Made by a program: the position numbers and the translations under genes
In this document: in pieces, positions 18,169 through 28,209 of the stretch
Layout of the letters: each line of letters begins with the position of its first letter
Position numbering within the stretch: the stretch's first letter is position 1
DNA from: an uncultured Mediterraneibacter sp.
Lineage (GTDB): Bacteria > Bacillota > Clostridia > Lachnospirales > Lachnospiraceae
DNA length: 64,000 bases
Direction of reading: 5' to 3'
Assembly: GCA_944383695.1 (NCBI GenBank)
Contig: CALWQP010000009.1
Coordinates: 1 to 64,000, forward strand
Notes under the pieces: generated by a model
Told to the model about the DNA's origin: nothing
The model's input: the letters and a program-made list of their open reading frames with translations, nothing else
Databases searched by the model: none

Positions 18169-18837
18169 GATTTGCCGGCGGGACTTCCGACTGGTAAATC
18201 ATTCGTAACCACGGGTAAGTATTTCAAGGCGTATTCGCGAATGGGGATGTGTGGCTTCGGCTCCGTTCCCTTAACACTTTCCAACGAATTCCTCCAAGGC
18301 ACCGAACCCCACATCCCCCGCCGCGAAAGATTGTTGAAATAGAGCTGCGGTTTTCTACGTTCATCCAATCGACAGTCCACACACGCAAATTCAGGATTTT
18401 CAAAGTGGAATGCAGAGAGAGCACTGCCGACAAAACAGAGCCGCCATCCGCAGCCGATCCCATGAAACAGCCACTCCCTTTCTTCGAAATCTGGAATTGT
18501 CGCAGGACTCCTCCTACTGGAACAAACGCAGAAAACAGGGGAGCGCCTTTTCGAAAGTGTTTCAGCGCGGGGGTGGGGGTGGCTGAGGCGACTTCGGAAT
18601 AGGGTTAGAAAAAGTCGGAATCAGGGAATATGCATTGGGATTGGCAGAGGGATTGTATGAGGCGAAGCCGAGTTGCCCTCTGCCGATCCCTGCTTTTAGC
18701 ATATTCCCTGATTTCGCAATTTTTCTTGCCCCATGGAGCGGAACCGAATCCACCCCTACCCCCGCGCTGAATACGTTTTAAATAATCTGCTCCGAGGTTT
18801 TCGGATATCTATCTACCGGAAGTCCCACAGCCAAATC
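18169..18837 (+). ncRNA. Large, highly base-paired non-coding element
   Basis: A 669-bp element fills the gap between pyrC and the convergent hemerythrin gene. A 21-nt terminal stem pairs 18169-18189 with 18817-18837 (18 of 21 paired; the inner 10, GGGACTTCCG, are perfect). A second stem pairs 18243-18260 with 18302-18318, closed by TCGCG/CGCGA at 18235-18239 and 18322-18326. A very long hairpin runs 18554-18779: 22 bp (18561-18582 with 18750-18771, one G-U), TTCGG/CCGAA, GAAAAA/TTTTTC, 15 bp perfect (18619-18633 with 18699-18713) and 15 bp (18637-18651 with 18676-18690, one G-U). GCTGCGG at 18344 can pair with 18448-18454. Mismatches in the long hairpin are mainly G-U in plus-strand RNA, pointing to a plus-strand RNA. 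Open frames inside lack ribosome sites and similarity. It could be a new large structured RNA or a non-autonomous mobile palindrome. Confidence 0.6.
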
Positions 18838-18843
18838 CAGATT

Positions 18844-19266
18844 TCACAGCCGCTCGCTGCTTTCATGCATGAATTTGTACTCTGCCACGGACCTGTCAAA
18901 TCCTCTGATATGTCTGTACAGCCATTCGATCACATTTTTATTGACCTGCTCTACGAATGCATCAGATGGGCCTTCTTCCTCTTCAAGCATATTATAGAGG
19001 TCTTTTACAACAGCCCGCAGTTTTTCATGCTCTTTCTTATGTTCCTTGATACCCGGATACCGGATGGACTCCTGAAGCTTTTCCTCCTCACCGAAATGAA
19101 ATTCCGTGTAGTCTGCCAGATAGTCCAGCGTCTTTACTGACACCAATTTGTCTTTGCTCGTTTCACAGCTGTCCAGAAGCTTGTTGATCTTATTGATCAG
19201 CTCCTTGTGCTGTGTGTCGATCATCTCATTTCCTGTTACCAGACTTTCATCAAATTCTGCTCTCAT
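18844..19266 (-). CDS. Bacteriohemerythrin-type diiron protein
   Basis: A 140-residue hemerythrin-domain protein that probably binds O2 or iron. Ligand pattern: MIDTQHKELI, then EFHFGEEEKL, IKEHKKEHEKL and WLYRHIRGFD near the C-terminus, the H...HxxxE...HxxxH...HxxxxD set. The start at 19266 is chosen over the upstream frame because AAGGAGGATATGGACA precedes it. In an anaerobe it may serve oxygen sensing or scavenging, in line with the flavodiiron fusion at 25635. Confidence 0.9.
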   Translation of the reverse strand: MRAEFDESLVTGNEMIDTQHKELINKINKLLDSCETSKDKLVSVKTLDYLADYTEFHFGEEEKLQESIRYPGIKEHKKEHEKLRAVVKDLYNMLEEEEGPSDAFVEQVNKNVIEWLYRHIRGFDRSVAEYKFMHESSERL

Positions 19267-19378
19267 TGTCCATATCCTCCTTCGTTTATGAAATAATAAT
19301 TTTATATCATGATCAGCAAGAATGCACTCTATCCGAAACCTTGCTCTTATCTTCCGGATTTCTGTCTCTCCTGCCGAT

Positions 19379-20215
19379 CTAGACGTCTCCATTTTTAAAT
19401 TTTATGATCATCTCGTTTGTCAGGCTGTCCCTGGACGGCTCTACCGGGATGTCCTCCCGCTCAAACCACTCTGCAAGGGCAAGCTCCTCCCGGTCAAGCG
19501 TGATTTCATCCTCTCCATCCAGCTCACAGTAGAAGCCCATGAGCAGCGTGTCGCTGAACGCCCACGGCTGGCTTTTATAGTAACGGATATTCCTGACTTT
19601 CAGCCCTACTTCTTCCATCACTTCTCTTGCCACTGTCTCCTCCACGGTCTCTCCGATCTCGGTAAAGCCCGCCAGAAGCGCGTATTTCTTGTAGGTTCTT
19701 CCGGCATACTTTGACATGAGGATGCGGTTTCCGTCTGTCACTCCTATGATGACCGCAGGACAGATCTTCGGGAATTCCGTATTATGGCATGCACTGCACC
19801 TGAGCATCCGTTCCCTGTCATCCCGCACCATCAGTTTTCCGCAGCGGCCGCAGTATTTATGGTCCTTGTACCAGTTGTAGAGCTGATATCCTGTAACGCC
19901 TGCAAATGCATGATACTGGGGGTCTGCTGTGCGGAAGATTTCCGTGTTCTCCATTGTAAAATCTGAGAGCGGCTCCCGGTTGATCTCCTGCACCAGATAA
20001 TATCGTTCTTCATCAACGGAAAACAGGTATATGTAATCCTCATAAATTTCTTCATTCAGCCGCTCCAGCTCCCTGAAACGCGGAAATACGATCCCTTCCT
20101 GTGTTTTTTTCAAAAGCACTGCACGGTCTTCATAATAGAGCGCATAGCAATCTCCGTCCGGCGGGATGGGATTATACTGGTTGTGCAGATGCTTCGGCTG
20201 TATGTCCTGGATCAT
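19379..20215 (-). CDS. nudC: NAD(+)/NADH pyrophosphatase (Nudix)
   Basis: A 278-residue NudC-type enzyme that cleaves NAD(H) to NMN(H) and AMP and in relatives removes NAD caps from RNA. A zinc ribbon (CGRCGKLM ... [11 protein letters not shown], about 119-145) precedes the Nudix box [20 protein letters not shown] followed by VGLKV. The [14 protein letters not shown] segment is the NudC signature after the Nudix box. The start overlaps the smpB stop by 4 bp, so it is coupled to smpB. Confidence 0.93.
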   Translation of the reverse strand: MIQDIQPKHLHNQYNPIPPDGDCYALYYEDRAVLLKKTQEGIVFPRFRELERLNEEIYEDYIYLFSVDEERYYLVQEINREPLSDFTMENTEIFRTADPQYHAFAGVTGYQLYNWYKDHKYCGRCGKLMVRDDRERMLRCSACHNTEFPKICPAVIIGVTDGNRILMSKYAGRTYKKYALLAGFTEIGETVEETVAREVMEEVGLKVRNIRYYKSQPWAFSDTLLMGFYCELDGEDEITLDREELALAEWFEREDIPVEPSRDSLTNEMIIKFKNGDV

Positions 20216-20676
20216 CGCAGTCTCTCCTTAAATTCTCTTTGCGCTTCCCGCCTCTGGTCCTTCCTGGCAATATCATCCCGCTTGTCGTAAAGTTTCTTTC
20301 CTTTTGCAAGACCGATTTCCAGCTTCACCAGGCTTCCGCTGAAATACACCTGAAGCGGTACCACTGTAATGCCCTGCTCCTTCATCTTTCCGAAGATTTT
20401 ATTGATCTCCTTTTTGTGAAGGAGCAGTTTCCTCACCCGCAGAGGGTCCTTGTTGAATATATTACCTTTCTCATAGGGTGAAATATGCATGCCATAGATA
20501 TACATTTCGCCGGACTCCACCCGGATGAACGCCTCCTTAATGCTGCACTTCCCCATGCGCAGGGATTTGACTTCCGTGCCATGGAGCACGATCCCCGCCT
20601 CATATTTTTCAAGGATAAAATAATCATGATATGCTTTTTTGTTATTGGCGATCAGTTTTGTCTCTGCCTTTGCCAT
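20212..20676 (-). CDS. smpB: SsrA-binding protein
   Basis: A 154-residue tmRNA partner needed for ribosome rescue by trans-translation. Family signatures: [21 protein letters not shown] (spread over the first strands), [33 protein letters not shown] and the basic C-terminal tail [19 protein letters not shown]. It follows rnr by 10 bp on the same strand, and RNase R is a known SmpB/tmRNA partner, so the rnr-smpB pair is functionally coherent. Confidence 0.97.
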   Translation of the reverse strand: MAKAETKLIANNKKAYHDYFILEKYEAGIVLHGTEVKSLRMGKCSIKEAFIRVESGEMYIYGMHISPYEKGNIFNKDPLRVRKLLLHKKEINKIFGKMKEQGITVVPLQVYFSGSLVKLEIGLAKGKKLYDKRDDIARKDQRREAQREFKERLR

Positions 20677-20686
20677 ACCTCTCTCC

Positions 20687-22801
20687 TCAGTCTATGATTT
20701 CAAAATTCACTGTCCTCTGCACTTTATCCGCATCTGTCACACGCACTCTGACTGTCTGTCCGAGTTTGTACGTCTTTCCTGTATGTTCTCCCACCAGCTC
20801 ATAGCTCTGCTCCGCGAACTCATAATGATCATCCCACATATCCGCCACATGCACAAGCCCTTCCACAGTATTTGGAAGCTCTACATATATCCCCCATCGG
20901 GTCACGCCTGAAATCACACCCTCGTACTCTTCCCCGATGTGCGCTCTCATATATTCAGCCTTCTTCAGCTTCACGACCTCACGTTCCGCCTCCTCGGCAG
21001 TCCGCTCTTTCGTACTGCACTGTACAGCCGTCGCGGGAAGGATTTCCGCATAATGGGAAACTCTGTCCTCGTTCAGCCTTCCCCGCAGGTTCTCCTTGAT
21101 GATCCTGTGGATCTGCAGATCCGGATATCTTCGGATCGGCGAAGTAAAATGCGTATAGTATTTCGCAGCCAGGCCAAAATGCCCTGTATTCTCGGTAGAA
21201 TAGCGCGCCTGCTTCATGGAGCGCAGCGCCAGACGGCTGATCAGCGCCTCTTCCGGCGTGCCATCCACTTTTCCGAGGAGCTTCTGGATTTCCTTGGGAC
21301 GCACTTCATTGCGCACATGGATATGATACCCGAAGTTGTTGATAAATGTGGAGAGCTGCCGTATTTTCTCCTCATCCGGAGTGTCATGGGTGCGGTAGAG
21401 AAAGGGCACGTCCCGCCAGAAATATTCTTCCGCCACAGTTTCATTCGCCATGAGCATAAAGTCTTCTATGATCTTTGTGGCCGCATTCCGCTCATAAGGT
21501 CTGAGTTCCAACGGTCTTCCGGTTTCGTCCAACACGATCTTCGTCTCCGGGAAATCAAAATCAATGGAGCCTCTTCTTCCTCTCCGTTCCCTCAGAATAT
21601 CTGAAAGCGCCTTCATCTGCCGGAGCATGGGAACGACATCTTCATTTTGGCGGATGACATCTTCATCCCCATCCAGTATTTTCGCCACTCCATTATAGCT
21701 CATCCTTTTGTCCACGCAGATCACTGTCTCCGCAATCTCATGGTCTATCATCTCCCCTGACGGACTGATCGTCATGAGGCAGGAAAGGGCCAGCCTGTCC
21801 TCCCCCGCATTCAGGGAGCAGATTCCGTTTGAGAGAACGTGGGGGAGCATGGGGATCACCCGGTCTGCAAGGTACACGCTTGTCCCCCGTTCATAAGCCT
21901 CTTTGTCCAGAGCGCTTCTTTCCTGCACATAATTTGCCACATCCGCTATGTGCACGCCCAGCCGGTAATTCTCTCCTTCTCTTGTAAGCGACACGGCATC
22001 ATCCAGATCTTTTGCGTCTTCGCCGTCTATGGTCACCATCTGCCAGTCCCTCAGGTCCATCCTGCCCGCTCGGTCCCCATCACTGACCGGTTTTCCCACG
22101 CGCACTGCCTGGTTGAGCACTTTCTCAGGAAATTCTGTCTTTATCCCCATGTCCATCACGATCGAGAGGATATCAGTCCCCGGATCATTGATATGTCCGA
22201 TGATTTCTGCGACTCTTCCTTCCGGCTTCATATGCTCCCCGCCGTAAGAAAGCAGCTCCACCACGACCTTATGGCCTGTCATAGCGCCTGCGTCCTTTCC
22301 CGCAGGGATATAGATGTCCTTTAGATATCTCTGGTTGTCCGGGCGGACAAAGCCAAAATCTCTGCATTTCTCATACAGGCCGACTATCCGCGTCACGCTG
22401 TGGGAAAGAACGCGCACAACCTTCCCCTCCCTGCGCCGTCCGGAAGGCGCGGCGGTAATGATATATTCCACCTCATCTCCCTGGAACGCACCGCAGAGAT
22501 TTTCTTCAGGAATAAACACGTCATCCCCGCCGTTCTCCGGAGACACAAAGCCGAAGCCTCTCGCATTTGCCTGAAAAATGCCTTTTAAATGCTCTGCATG
22601 ACCTCTGCTGTATTTCCCTCTTTTCGAGAGGGCGACTTTCCCTTCCTCCACAAGAGCATCCAGCACTTCTTTCAGCTCATCTCTCTGTTCTCTCGGAATC
22701 TGAAGGACAGCAGAGATTTCTTTTATCTTCATCGGCACATACAGATCATCACTGATAAAATCAAGGATGACCTTTTTTCGTTTCTCAAATGTCTGATCCA
22801 T
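20687..22801 (-). CDS. rnr: Ribonuclease R
   Basis: A 704-residue processive 3'-5' exoribonuclease of the RNB family. Order: N-terminal winged helix (about 1-60), cold-shock OB domains ([20 protein letters not shown]), RNB catalytic domain with [15 protein letters not shown] and HIADVANYV, and a C-terminal S1 domain ([19 protein letters not shown]). The usual long basic tail is missing: the protein ends soon after S1. The frame extends upstream to 22855, but GGGGAGAGGACT directly before ATG at 22801 decides the start. Confidence 0.95.
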   Translation of the reverse strand: MDQTFEKRKKVILDFISDDLYVPMKIKEISAVLQIPREQRDELKEVLDALVEEGKVALSKRGKYSRGHAEHLKGIFQANARGFGFVSPENGGDDVFIPEENLCGAFQGDEVEYIITAAPSGRRREGKVVRVLSHSVTRIVGLYEKCRDFGFVRPDNQRYLKDIYIPAGKDAGAMTGHKVVVELLSYGGEHMKPEGRVAEIIGHINDPGTDILSIVMDMGIKTEFPEKVLNQAVRVGKPVSDGDRAGRMDLRDWQMVTIDGEDAKDLDDAVSLTREGENYRLGVHIADVANYVQERSALDKEAYERGTSVYLADRVIPMLPHVLSNGICSLNAGEDRLALSCLMTISPSGEMIDHEIAETVICVDKRMSYNGVAKILDGDEDVIRQNEDVVPMLRQMKALSDILRERRGRRGSIDFDFPETKIVLDETGRPLELRPYERNAATKIIEDFMLMANETVAEEYFWRDVPFLYRTHDTPDEEKIRQLSTFINNFGYHIHVRNEVRPKEIQKLLGKVDGTPEEALISRLALRSMKQARYSTENTGHFGLAAKYYTHFTSPIRRYPDLQIHRIIKENLRGRLNEDRVSHYAEILPATAVQCSTKERTAEEAEREVVKLKKAEYMRAHIGEEYEGVISGVTRWGIYVELPNTVEGLVHVADMWDDHYEFAEQSYELVGEHTGKTYKLGQTVRVRVTDADKVQRTVNFEIID

Positions 22802-22884
22802 AGTCCTCTCCCCGCCGCGTACGGCTGCCTCAAATACACACAGCCATTTCCCCAAATATACACAGCCATATATAAAAATAATAT

Positions 22885-22912
22885 AAGCACCCTATACCAT
22901 TATAGAGTGCTT
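22885..22912 (-). terminator. secG terminator
   Basis: On the minus strand an AAGCAC-x-CTATA stem (11 positions, one mismatch) with a 6-nt loop is followed by TTATATTATTTTTAT, 38 bp after the secG stop and before rnr. Confidence 0.6.
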
Positions 22913-22949
22913 ACGTTAATCATTATCTTCTGATATAGTAATTTTCATA

Positions 22950-23192
22950 CTAATTAAAGATTCCCAGATTGAGTACGACTGCCAGTATGATAAAGAGAGC
23001 CGCCACTACCCTGGTGACTTTTACGAGAGTTCCTTCCATGGAACGCCCCTTGTTGTGTCCCCAGTATGTATCTGCCGCTCCGCTGATCGTACCGAGTCCT
23101 GCTGACTTTCCTTCCTGAAGCAGAATGATCGCGGCTAACGCAATACAGTCTATAACAAAAATGATCGTTAATACAATCTTTAAAACATCCAT
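22950..23192 (-). CDS. secG: Protein translocase subunit SecG
   Basis: An 80-residue membrane subunit of SecYEG. Two hydrophobic helices (IVLTIIFVIDCIALAAIILL and VVAALFIILAVVLNLGIF) flank the conserved cytoplasmic loop LQEGKSAGLGTISGAAD. GGGAGGTGTTAAA precedes the start. Length and topology are normal. Confidence 0.95.
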   Translation of the reverse strand: MDVLKIVLTIIFVIDCIALAAIILLQEGKSAGLGTISGAADTYWGHNKGRSMEGTLVKVTRVVAALFIILAVVLNLGIFN

Positions 23193-23222
23193 TTTAACAC
23201 CTCCCGCGGATAAACCACGATT

Positions 23223-23251
23223 ATTCTAGCACAGTTGTCCATAGTTTGCAA
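23223..23251 (-). promoter_or_regulatory. secG promoter
   Basis: On the minus strand TTGCAA, 17 bp, TAGAAT, ending 31 bp upstream of the start codon. Confidence 0.6.
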
Positions 23252-23292
23252 GACTAAAAGATACCAAATCTCAAGCAAATCTCAGTCAAATT

Positions 23293-23952
23293 TCAATCAA
23301 GAGTCGAACTCCTGCATATGCCGCCATCTTCTGCCGGCGCGCCGGGTGCAGCGGCATTTCCGGTGGATGCTCCCTGATCCCGGAACTGGATGTGCCCTGT
23401 CGAGGCATCCATCCCATCCACGATCGCCAGAGACTCCAGCTGGAATCCGAGATTTCTGATGATCCTTCCGCCGGACTGGAATCCTTTCTCTATGGCAATC
23501 CCAATCCCTTCTACAGTTGCTCCCGAGGACTGGACGATCTGGAGCAGGCCCTGGAGCGCGCATCCGTTTGCAAGGAAATCATCGATGATAAGCACATGGT
23601 CGTCCGGCGACAGGAATTTCTGCGCTACGATGACATGATTGATACATTTATGGGTGAAGGATTCCACTTCTGCCACATACATGTCTCCGTCCAGGTTGAT
23701 GCTCTGGGACTTTTTCGCAAATACGACCGGGACATCAAAATGCTGAGCCACCACGCATGCGATCCCAATACCCGACGCCTCTATCGTCAGGATTTTGTTG
23801 ATGGGCTTTCCCGCAAACCGCCTCTTAAACTCTGCTCCCATCTGGTCCAGCAGCTTAATATCCATCTGATGATTCAGGAAACTGTCAACCTTGAGTACAT
23901 TTCCTTCTTTTACCACGCCGTCTTTCACGATACGCTCTTCCAAAAAGTTCAT
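23293..23952 (-). CDS. xpt: Xanthine phosphoribosyltransferase
   Basis: Converts xanthine plus PRPP to XMP in purine salvage. The first ~190 residues match the family: [44 protein letters not shown] and the PRPP loop [11 protein letters not shown]. The protein is 219 residues, about 28 longer than usual, ending in a Gly/Ala/Pro-rich extension ([18 protein letters not shown]), which may be a frame read-through or a disordered tail. GAGGAGGAGAGC precedes the start. No purine riboswitch is recognisable in the ~130 bp upstream. Confidence 0.93.
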   Translation of the reverse strand: MNFLEERIVKDGVVKEGNVLKVDSFLNHQMDIKLLDQMGAEFKRRFAGKPINKILTIEASGIGIACVVAQHFDVPVVFAKKSQSINLDGDMYVAEVESFTHKCINHVIVAQKFLSPDDHVLIIDDFLANGCALQGLLQIVQSSGATVEGIGIAIEKGFQSGGRIIRNLGFQLESLAIVDGMDASTGHIQFRDQGASTGNAAAPGAPAEDGGICRSSTLD

Positions 23953-24083
23953 CCCCTGCTCTCCTCCTCTGTTTCACTTACATTCCCTTCACAGATCACA
24001 AATGCTTCTCTCACAAGTTTTTTACAGTATAGCACATCTTTCTCCGGTCAGGCATATATTCTCTGATTTTGGATAACAAAAAA

Positions 24084-24154
24084 AGCGGGTGATGGGAATC
24101 GAACCCACGTATCCAGCTTGGAAGGCTGGTGTTCTACCATTGAACTACACCCGC
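24084..24154 (-). tRNA. tRNA-Gly (TCC), copy 2
   Basis: Identical in sequence to the tRNA-Gly at 314-384: GCGGGTG acceptor, TCC anticodon, no CCA. A run of seven T follows the 3' end directly on the minus strand. Confidence 0.95.
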
Positions 24155-24175
24155 GTCATCTCTGACACGAATGTT

Positions 24176-24204
24176 ATATTAACACATGCGCGCCAAAAAT
24201 GCAA
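24176..24204 (-). promoter_or_regulatory. Promoter of the solitary tRNA-Gly
   Basis: On the minus strand TTGCAT, 17 bp, TAATAT, with the -10 box 21 bp upstream of the tRNA. Confidence 0.55.
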
Positions 24205-24230
24205 GATTTTTATTTACGGATCTTCCGGCA

Positions 24231-25568
24231 TCACTCTGTCAGCTTCAGGTTCTCATACCTTCTCTCTATAAAGGCATCCGGAAAATACTCATCCAGCAGT
24301 TCCCCCACCGCGGTCTGCTCCGGGCTTCCCTCCTGACGCTCTGAATACCTCGCCAGCGCCAGCGCCGAGACAAGCATATCTGCCGCAAGCAGGACGATGA
24401 GCACCGTACAGCCGATTTTCCCCGCCCGCGCCGGCAGTTTTTCAATCCACCGGGAGAGCAGGGGATAGACCCCTTTCATCCAGACGACCGCCGCGATCCC
24501 CCAGAAGAAACAATACAGCAGGTTGATCCTCCCTCCCAGGTTGAAAGGAATCTCACTGTAATCCCAAAACACTGTCCCAAAGGCAATTTCTGTAAACACG
24601 CTGCAGATATACTCATAAGCCCCGCCGAGCACAGTACCGAACACAAAGATAAACCGGTCGCTCCTGTCCCGGTAGCGGTACAGCATCCATGTCAGCAAGG
24701 CACACGCAAGTCCCCATACGATACTGAACGGTCCAAATACCAGGCTGCTCCTGCTCATCAGCCTTCCCGTGGTCACAAGGCAGAAGACCGTCTCCACGAC
24801 ATCACCCATAAATGCGCCAAGGATAAAAAGGCTGGCAAGCTTGAAAAAGCCGCACCCTTTCGCAAACCGGGCTTTCGCTTTTGTTTCTGCGCTTCCTTCC
24901 GCACCGCTCTTTTCCAGGGTTTCTTCCGGCTCCCGGGTTTCAATATTGGGGAACGCTCTGACCATTCGTCTCTGAATACGGCTGGTCAGGGCGTTTTCAA
25001 GGAGTTTGGACGTCCGGTGCAGTTCCTCCGTGATGTGGGTGATTCGTCCCTGCCTCTTCAGTCCAAGCACCGCGACGCCCGAGCCCACCGAGTCGATGAC
25101 GAGCAGGACTCCAAACACCCACAGCAGGATCTTCCCTGGCAGCGGGGGAAGAAGTTCCAGCCCGCGGCACAGAAGCGGGTCGGATATCCGGATCATGAAC
25201 ACGGAACAAAGTCCCCATACAGCTGAATTTTTCAGGCACACATACCCATCGAGCTGAAACTTCTGGTCCGAGTAATCCCACCATTTCTTATGAAAGATCA
25301 GCTCCATGAGACGCCCGGTCAGGTACTCGACAAACGTGGTCACGATCATGCCTCCCAGGAACAGGAAGAAAAGGCGGTCCTCCAGTTCAGTCAGGAAAAC
25401 CGCCACCGCCACCGCGCCCGCCCCATAGATCGGGCAGAGAGGACCGCTGACGAATCCCCGGTTTACAAATTTGTGCCTGTTCACCGCGGCCATTGCAACC
25501 TCGCCGCACCAGCCGACAAAAGAATAGATAAAAAAGAGCCAGAAAAGCTGATAAATATTATAAGTCAT
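24231..25568 (-). CDS. Integral membrane protein with duplicated PF06541-type (CmpB-like) domain
   Basis: A 445-residue polytopic membrane protein. Two halves repeat the same pattern: FIYSFVGWCGEVAMA ... GPLCPIYGAGAVAVA ... WDYSDQKFQLDGYVCL in the first, and FILGAFMGDVVETVF ... GPFSIVWGLACALL ... WDYSEIPFNLGGRINL in the second. This family is annotated as a putative ABC transporter permease, but no ATPase is adjacent and transport has not been shown by anything here. A soluble helical linker (about 195-240) joins the halves. It follows the flavodiiron gene by 66 bp on the same strand. Confidence 0.8.
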   Translation of the reverse strand: MTYNIYQLFWLFFIYSFVGWCGEVAMAAVNRHKFVNRGFVSGPLCPIYGAGAVAVAVFLTELEDRLFFLFLGGMIVTTFVEYLTGRLMELIFHKKWWDYSDQKFQLDGYVCLKNSAVWGLCSVFMIRISDPLLCRGLELLPPLPGKILLWVFGVLLVIDSVGSGVAVLGLKRQGRITHITEELHRTSKLLENALTSRIQRRMVRAFPNIETREPEETLEKSGAEGSAETKAKARFAKGCGFFKLASLFILGAFMGDVVETVFCLVTTGRLMSRSSLVFGPFSIVWGLACALLTWMLYRYRDRSDRFIFVFGTVLGGAYEYICSVFTEIAFGTVFWDYSEIPFNLGGRINLLYCFFWGIAAVVWMKGVYPLLSRWIEKLPARAGKIGCTVLIVLLAADMLVSALALARYSERQEGSPEQTAVGELLDEYFPDAFIERRYENLKLTE

Positions 25569-25634
25569 CTGATCATCCTTTTTTGTCCATCAACAGATTT
25601 CTCTTATAGAAAATATACTGATCCCCGCGATGTT

Positions 25635-28169
25635 TTATGAGATCACATCTTTGTATTGAGTATGTGTCCGCAGAGCCTCTGTCATCTTCGCCATCTCCGA
25701 CAGATCGCCCATGAGGATGACGCCGGAGAGACGATTGTTGAGGAAATAATATTTCCGGTACTGGCCTTTGCCCATATCACGGAACTCAACTGTCTTATAC
25801 AGCAGATCCGGGTTCTTTCCGTTATCTCCTGCCGCAAACAGGGCGGTATTCATGCCATGGAACGTAAGCGCCGCTGACACTGGTTCATACTCCAGAGTCT
25901 CGCCCGCCGCGTTTGCTCCCGCAATGCGTCCCTGCTCCACAGCTTCCGGCCAGAGCGCATAGTTGACTCCCTCATACTCCGCACAGTCTCCGCACGCATA
26001 CACTCCCGGCACTCCGGTCTCCATCCTGCTGTTTACTTTCACCGCGCGTCCGGTCTCCAGTCCGATGTCCTGTGCCAGTCCGGTATTCGCGCGCACACCT
26101 GCGGAAATGATCACCATCTCTGCGGGAATCACGGTTCCGTCCGCAAGCCGGACGCCAGTCACATGTCCGTCGCCGTCGATCGCTGTGACAGAGACGCCGG
26201 TATGGATTTCTATACCGTTTTTCCGCGCAGTCTCTTTGAGGATCTCTGCTGAGCCTGTGTCAAGCTGGCGTCCCATGAGCACCGGCGCCGCCTCCAGCAC
26301 CTGCACCTCAAGCCCTGCCTTTTTCAGTTCCCACGCAGCCTCAAGACCCAGGACTCCTCCGCCTATCACAACAGCCTTTGAGGAGTTCCCGATAAGCTGC
26401 TCTACTTTCTCCACATCCGACAGCCTGCGGATCGCAACGACCTCCGGCATGCCGCTTCCCTCCAGGGGCGGAATAAAGCATTCGCTTCCAAGCGCGTAAA
26501 TAAGCTTTGTGAAATGCACCTTTTCTCCGCTGTCAAGAAGGACTTCCTTTTCTTTCATGTCTATTGACTGCGCCTGTTTTCCGAGCATCTGCCAGACCTT
26601 ATTCTCTTCATACCAGCCCGGTCCTTCTATGGCAATCTGATCCGCGCTCAGGCCTGCCACAATGGACTTGGTCAGCATAGGACGGTTATACGCCGGGTAC
26701 GGCTCGTCAGAGATGAGAATGACCGAACCGGTCTTGTCCCTCTCTCGTATCGCTTTCGCCGCGTTAAAGCCTGCCGCGCCGTTTCCGAGGATCACATAGT
26801 ATTCCTGAGTATTATTTACAAATCCGCTTTCTTCCACATCCACGGAGACAAAATTCTCTTTTCCGACTCCGCATACCGGGCAGATTTCAAGGGAAGAATC
26901 AAAAATCTCACCGCATACCAGACATTTCACCAGGCTGCGTGTGCCTTTTTTCTTCGGTTTTACCGGCTCTTTATCCTGAACGACACAGCCGAACTGGTAT
27001 CCGTATTCGTAGGCGCTGACAAGATCTGCCTCAGAGGGCTTGAAGCGCACCCGGAAACCTTCCGACACCTTCATCCTGAGCTGTTTTAAGCGCTCTGTGA
27101 TGTGGGGCACGCCCTCGCCGCTCCAGCCGTAGCTTCCGAACACCCCGGCATATTTCCCGCCGTGAGTGCCGGGGAACATGCTAAGAGTCAGATCCCATAT
27201 GGGCTTCAGCGCTTCCCCGACAATGGTCGGCGTACCCATCAGGATGCCATCGGCAAAGCGGATCTCTTCATTTACCTTCTCTGCATCTGCTTCTACCATA
27301 TCATAGGAGCGCACGTCCACATCGCCGCTGTCCCGCACGCCTTCCGCGATCTTCTCCGCCAGGGACTTCGTATACCCATACGCGCTCACATAGGGGATGA
27401 TAACAGTTTTCCTTGGATTCGGGTTCACAACTGTAGACCACTCTCTGTACTGCTTCATGACCTCCTTGATCCGGTCGCCTACAAGCACCGGCCCATGACC
27501 GGTACAGATCATGGAAATATCCATATCCTCCACCCGGTCCAGAGCTTTCAGCATAAAAGGCCTGAACGGTCCGATAATACAGTCATAGTAATATTTCAGC
27601 GCGCTCTGGTAATCCGCTTCATTCTTGATCTCCGTGGACACGACCTCGGGCAGACAGTAATGCGCCCCAAAGGAATCACAGGTAACAAGGATCTGCTCCT
27701 CCTCGATGAACGTATACATCGTGTCCGGCCAGTGCAGATTTGGCACAAACAGAAACCGGAGCGTCCGGTTCCCGATCACCATTTTATCTCCGTCTCTTGC
27801 AGGTATCCCCACAAAATCCCGGTTTACGATCTCCTTTAAAAATCCCAGCGCGCATCCGGTCGCAACGACCTTCATCTGCGGGCTCAGTTCCAGGAGCATC
27901 TCCACACTCCCCGCATGATCCGGTTCTGTATGGCTGACTATCAGGTAATCGATTTCACGTACGTCGATGACCTCTTTTAACTTATCCAGATACTCATCAA
28001 AAAATTTTGCTTTCGCCGTCTCGAAGAGAACGGTCTTGTCCCCTGCTTTCATCACATACGAATTATAGGTCGTTCCAAACTCCGTGTACATGATGATATC
28101 GAACACTCTCAGATTTTCATCAATTACGCCTGTCCAATAAAAATTCTCTCTCAGCTTTATGCTTTTCAT
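25635..28169 (-). CDS. Flavodiiron protein - rubredoxin - NADH:rubredoxin reductase fusion
   Basis: An 844-residue single-chain O2 (or NO) reductase. Residues 1-250 are the beta-lactamase-like diiron domain with ligands H80, E82, D84, H85, H146, D165 and H225. Residues 253-395 are flavodoxin (FMN). Residues 412-440 are a short rubredoxin (C416, C419, C430, C433). Residues 455-844 are an FAD/NAD(P)H reductase (ILGNGAAGFNAAKAI; VIGGGVLGLEAAWELKKAGL split over two sites; GVYACGDCAEY). All electron-transfer parts from NADH to the diiron site are thus in one polypeptide, an arrangement known in some Clostridia. The physiological role is detoxifying O2 in this strict anaerobe, together perhaps with the hemerythrin at 18844. 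nth is 40 bp upstream on the same strand. Confidence 0.93.
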   Translation of the reverse strand: MKSIKLRENFYWTGVIDENLRVFDIIMYTEFGTTYNSYVMKAGDKTVLFETAKAKFFDEYLDKLKEVIDVREIDYLIVSHTEPDHAGSVEMLLELSPQMKVVATGCALGFLKEIVNRDFVGIPARDGDKMVIGNRTLRFLFVPNLHWPDTMYTFIEEEQILVTCDSFGAHYCLPEVVSTEIKNEADYQSALKYYYDCIIGPFRPFMLKALDRVEDMDISMICTGHGPVLVGDRIKEVMKQYREWSTVVNPNPRKTVIIPYVSAYGYTKSLAEKIAEGVRDSGDVDVRSYDMVEADAEKVNEEIRFADGILMGTPTIVGEALKPIWDLTLSMFPGTHGGKYAGVFGSYGWSGEGVPHITERLKQLRMKVSEGFRVRFKPSEADLVSAYEYGYQFGCVVQDKEPVKPKKKGTRSLVKCLVCGEIFDSSLEICPVCGVGKENFVSVDVEESGFVNNTQEYYVILGNGAAGFNAAKAIRERDKTGSVILISDEPYPAYNRPMLTKSIVAGLSADQIAIEGPGWYEENKVWQMLGKQAQSIDMKEKEVLLDSGEKVHFTKLIYALGSECFIPPLEGSGMPEVVAIRRLSDVEKVEQLIGNSSKAVVIGGGVLGLEAAWELKKAGLEVQVLEAAPVLMGRQLDTGSAEILKETARKNGIEIHTGVSVTAIDGDGHVTGVRLADGTVIPAEMVIISAGVRANTGLAQDIGLETGRAVKVNSRMETGVPGVYACGDCAEYEGVNYALWPEAVEQGRIAGANAAGETLEYEPVSAALTFHGMNTALFAAGDNGKNPDLLYKTVEFRDMGKGQYRKYYFLNNRLSGVILMGDLSEMAKMTEALRTHTQYKDVIS

Positions 28170-28209
28170 GATTTCCTCCTATTCCTGTCAAGCCGCAAAA
28201 GAACTGCCG

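Noticed and set aside
18249-18602. 117-residue plus-strand frame inside the structured element, plus overlapping minus-strand frames
   Set aside because: No ribosome site, basic low-quality composition, and the sequence is explained by RNA pairing across it.
23953-24083. Purine riboswitch before xpt
   Set aside because: The short AT-rich leader lacks the conserved junction and loop-loop sequences.
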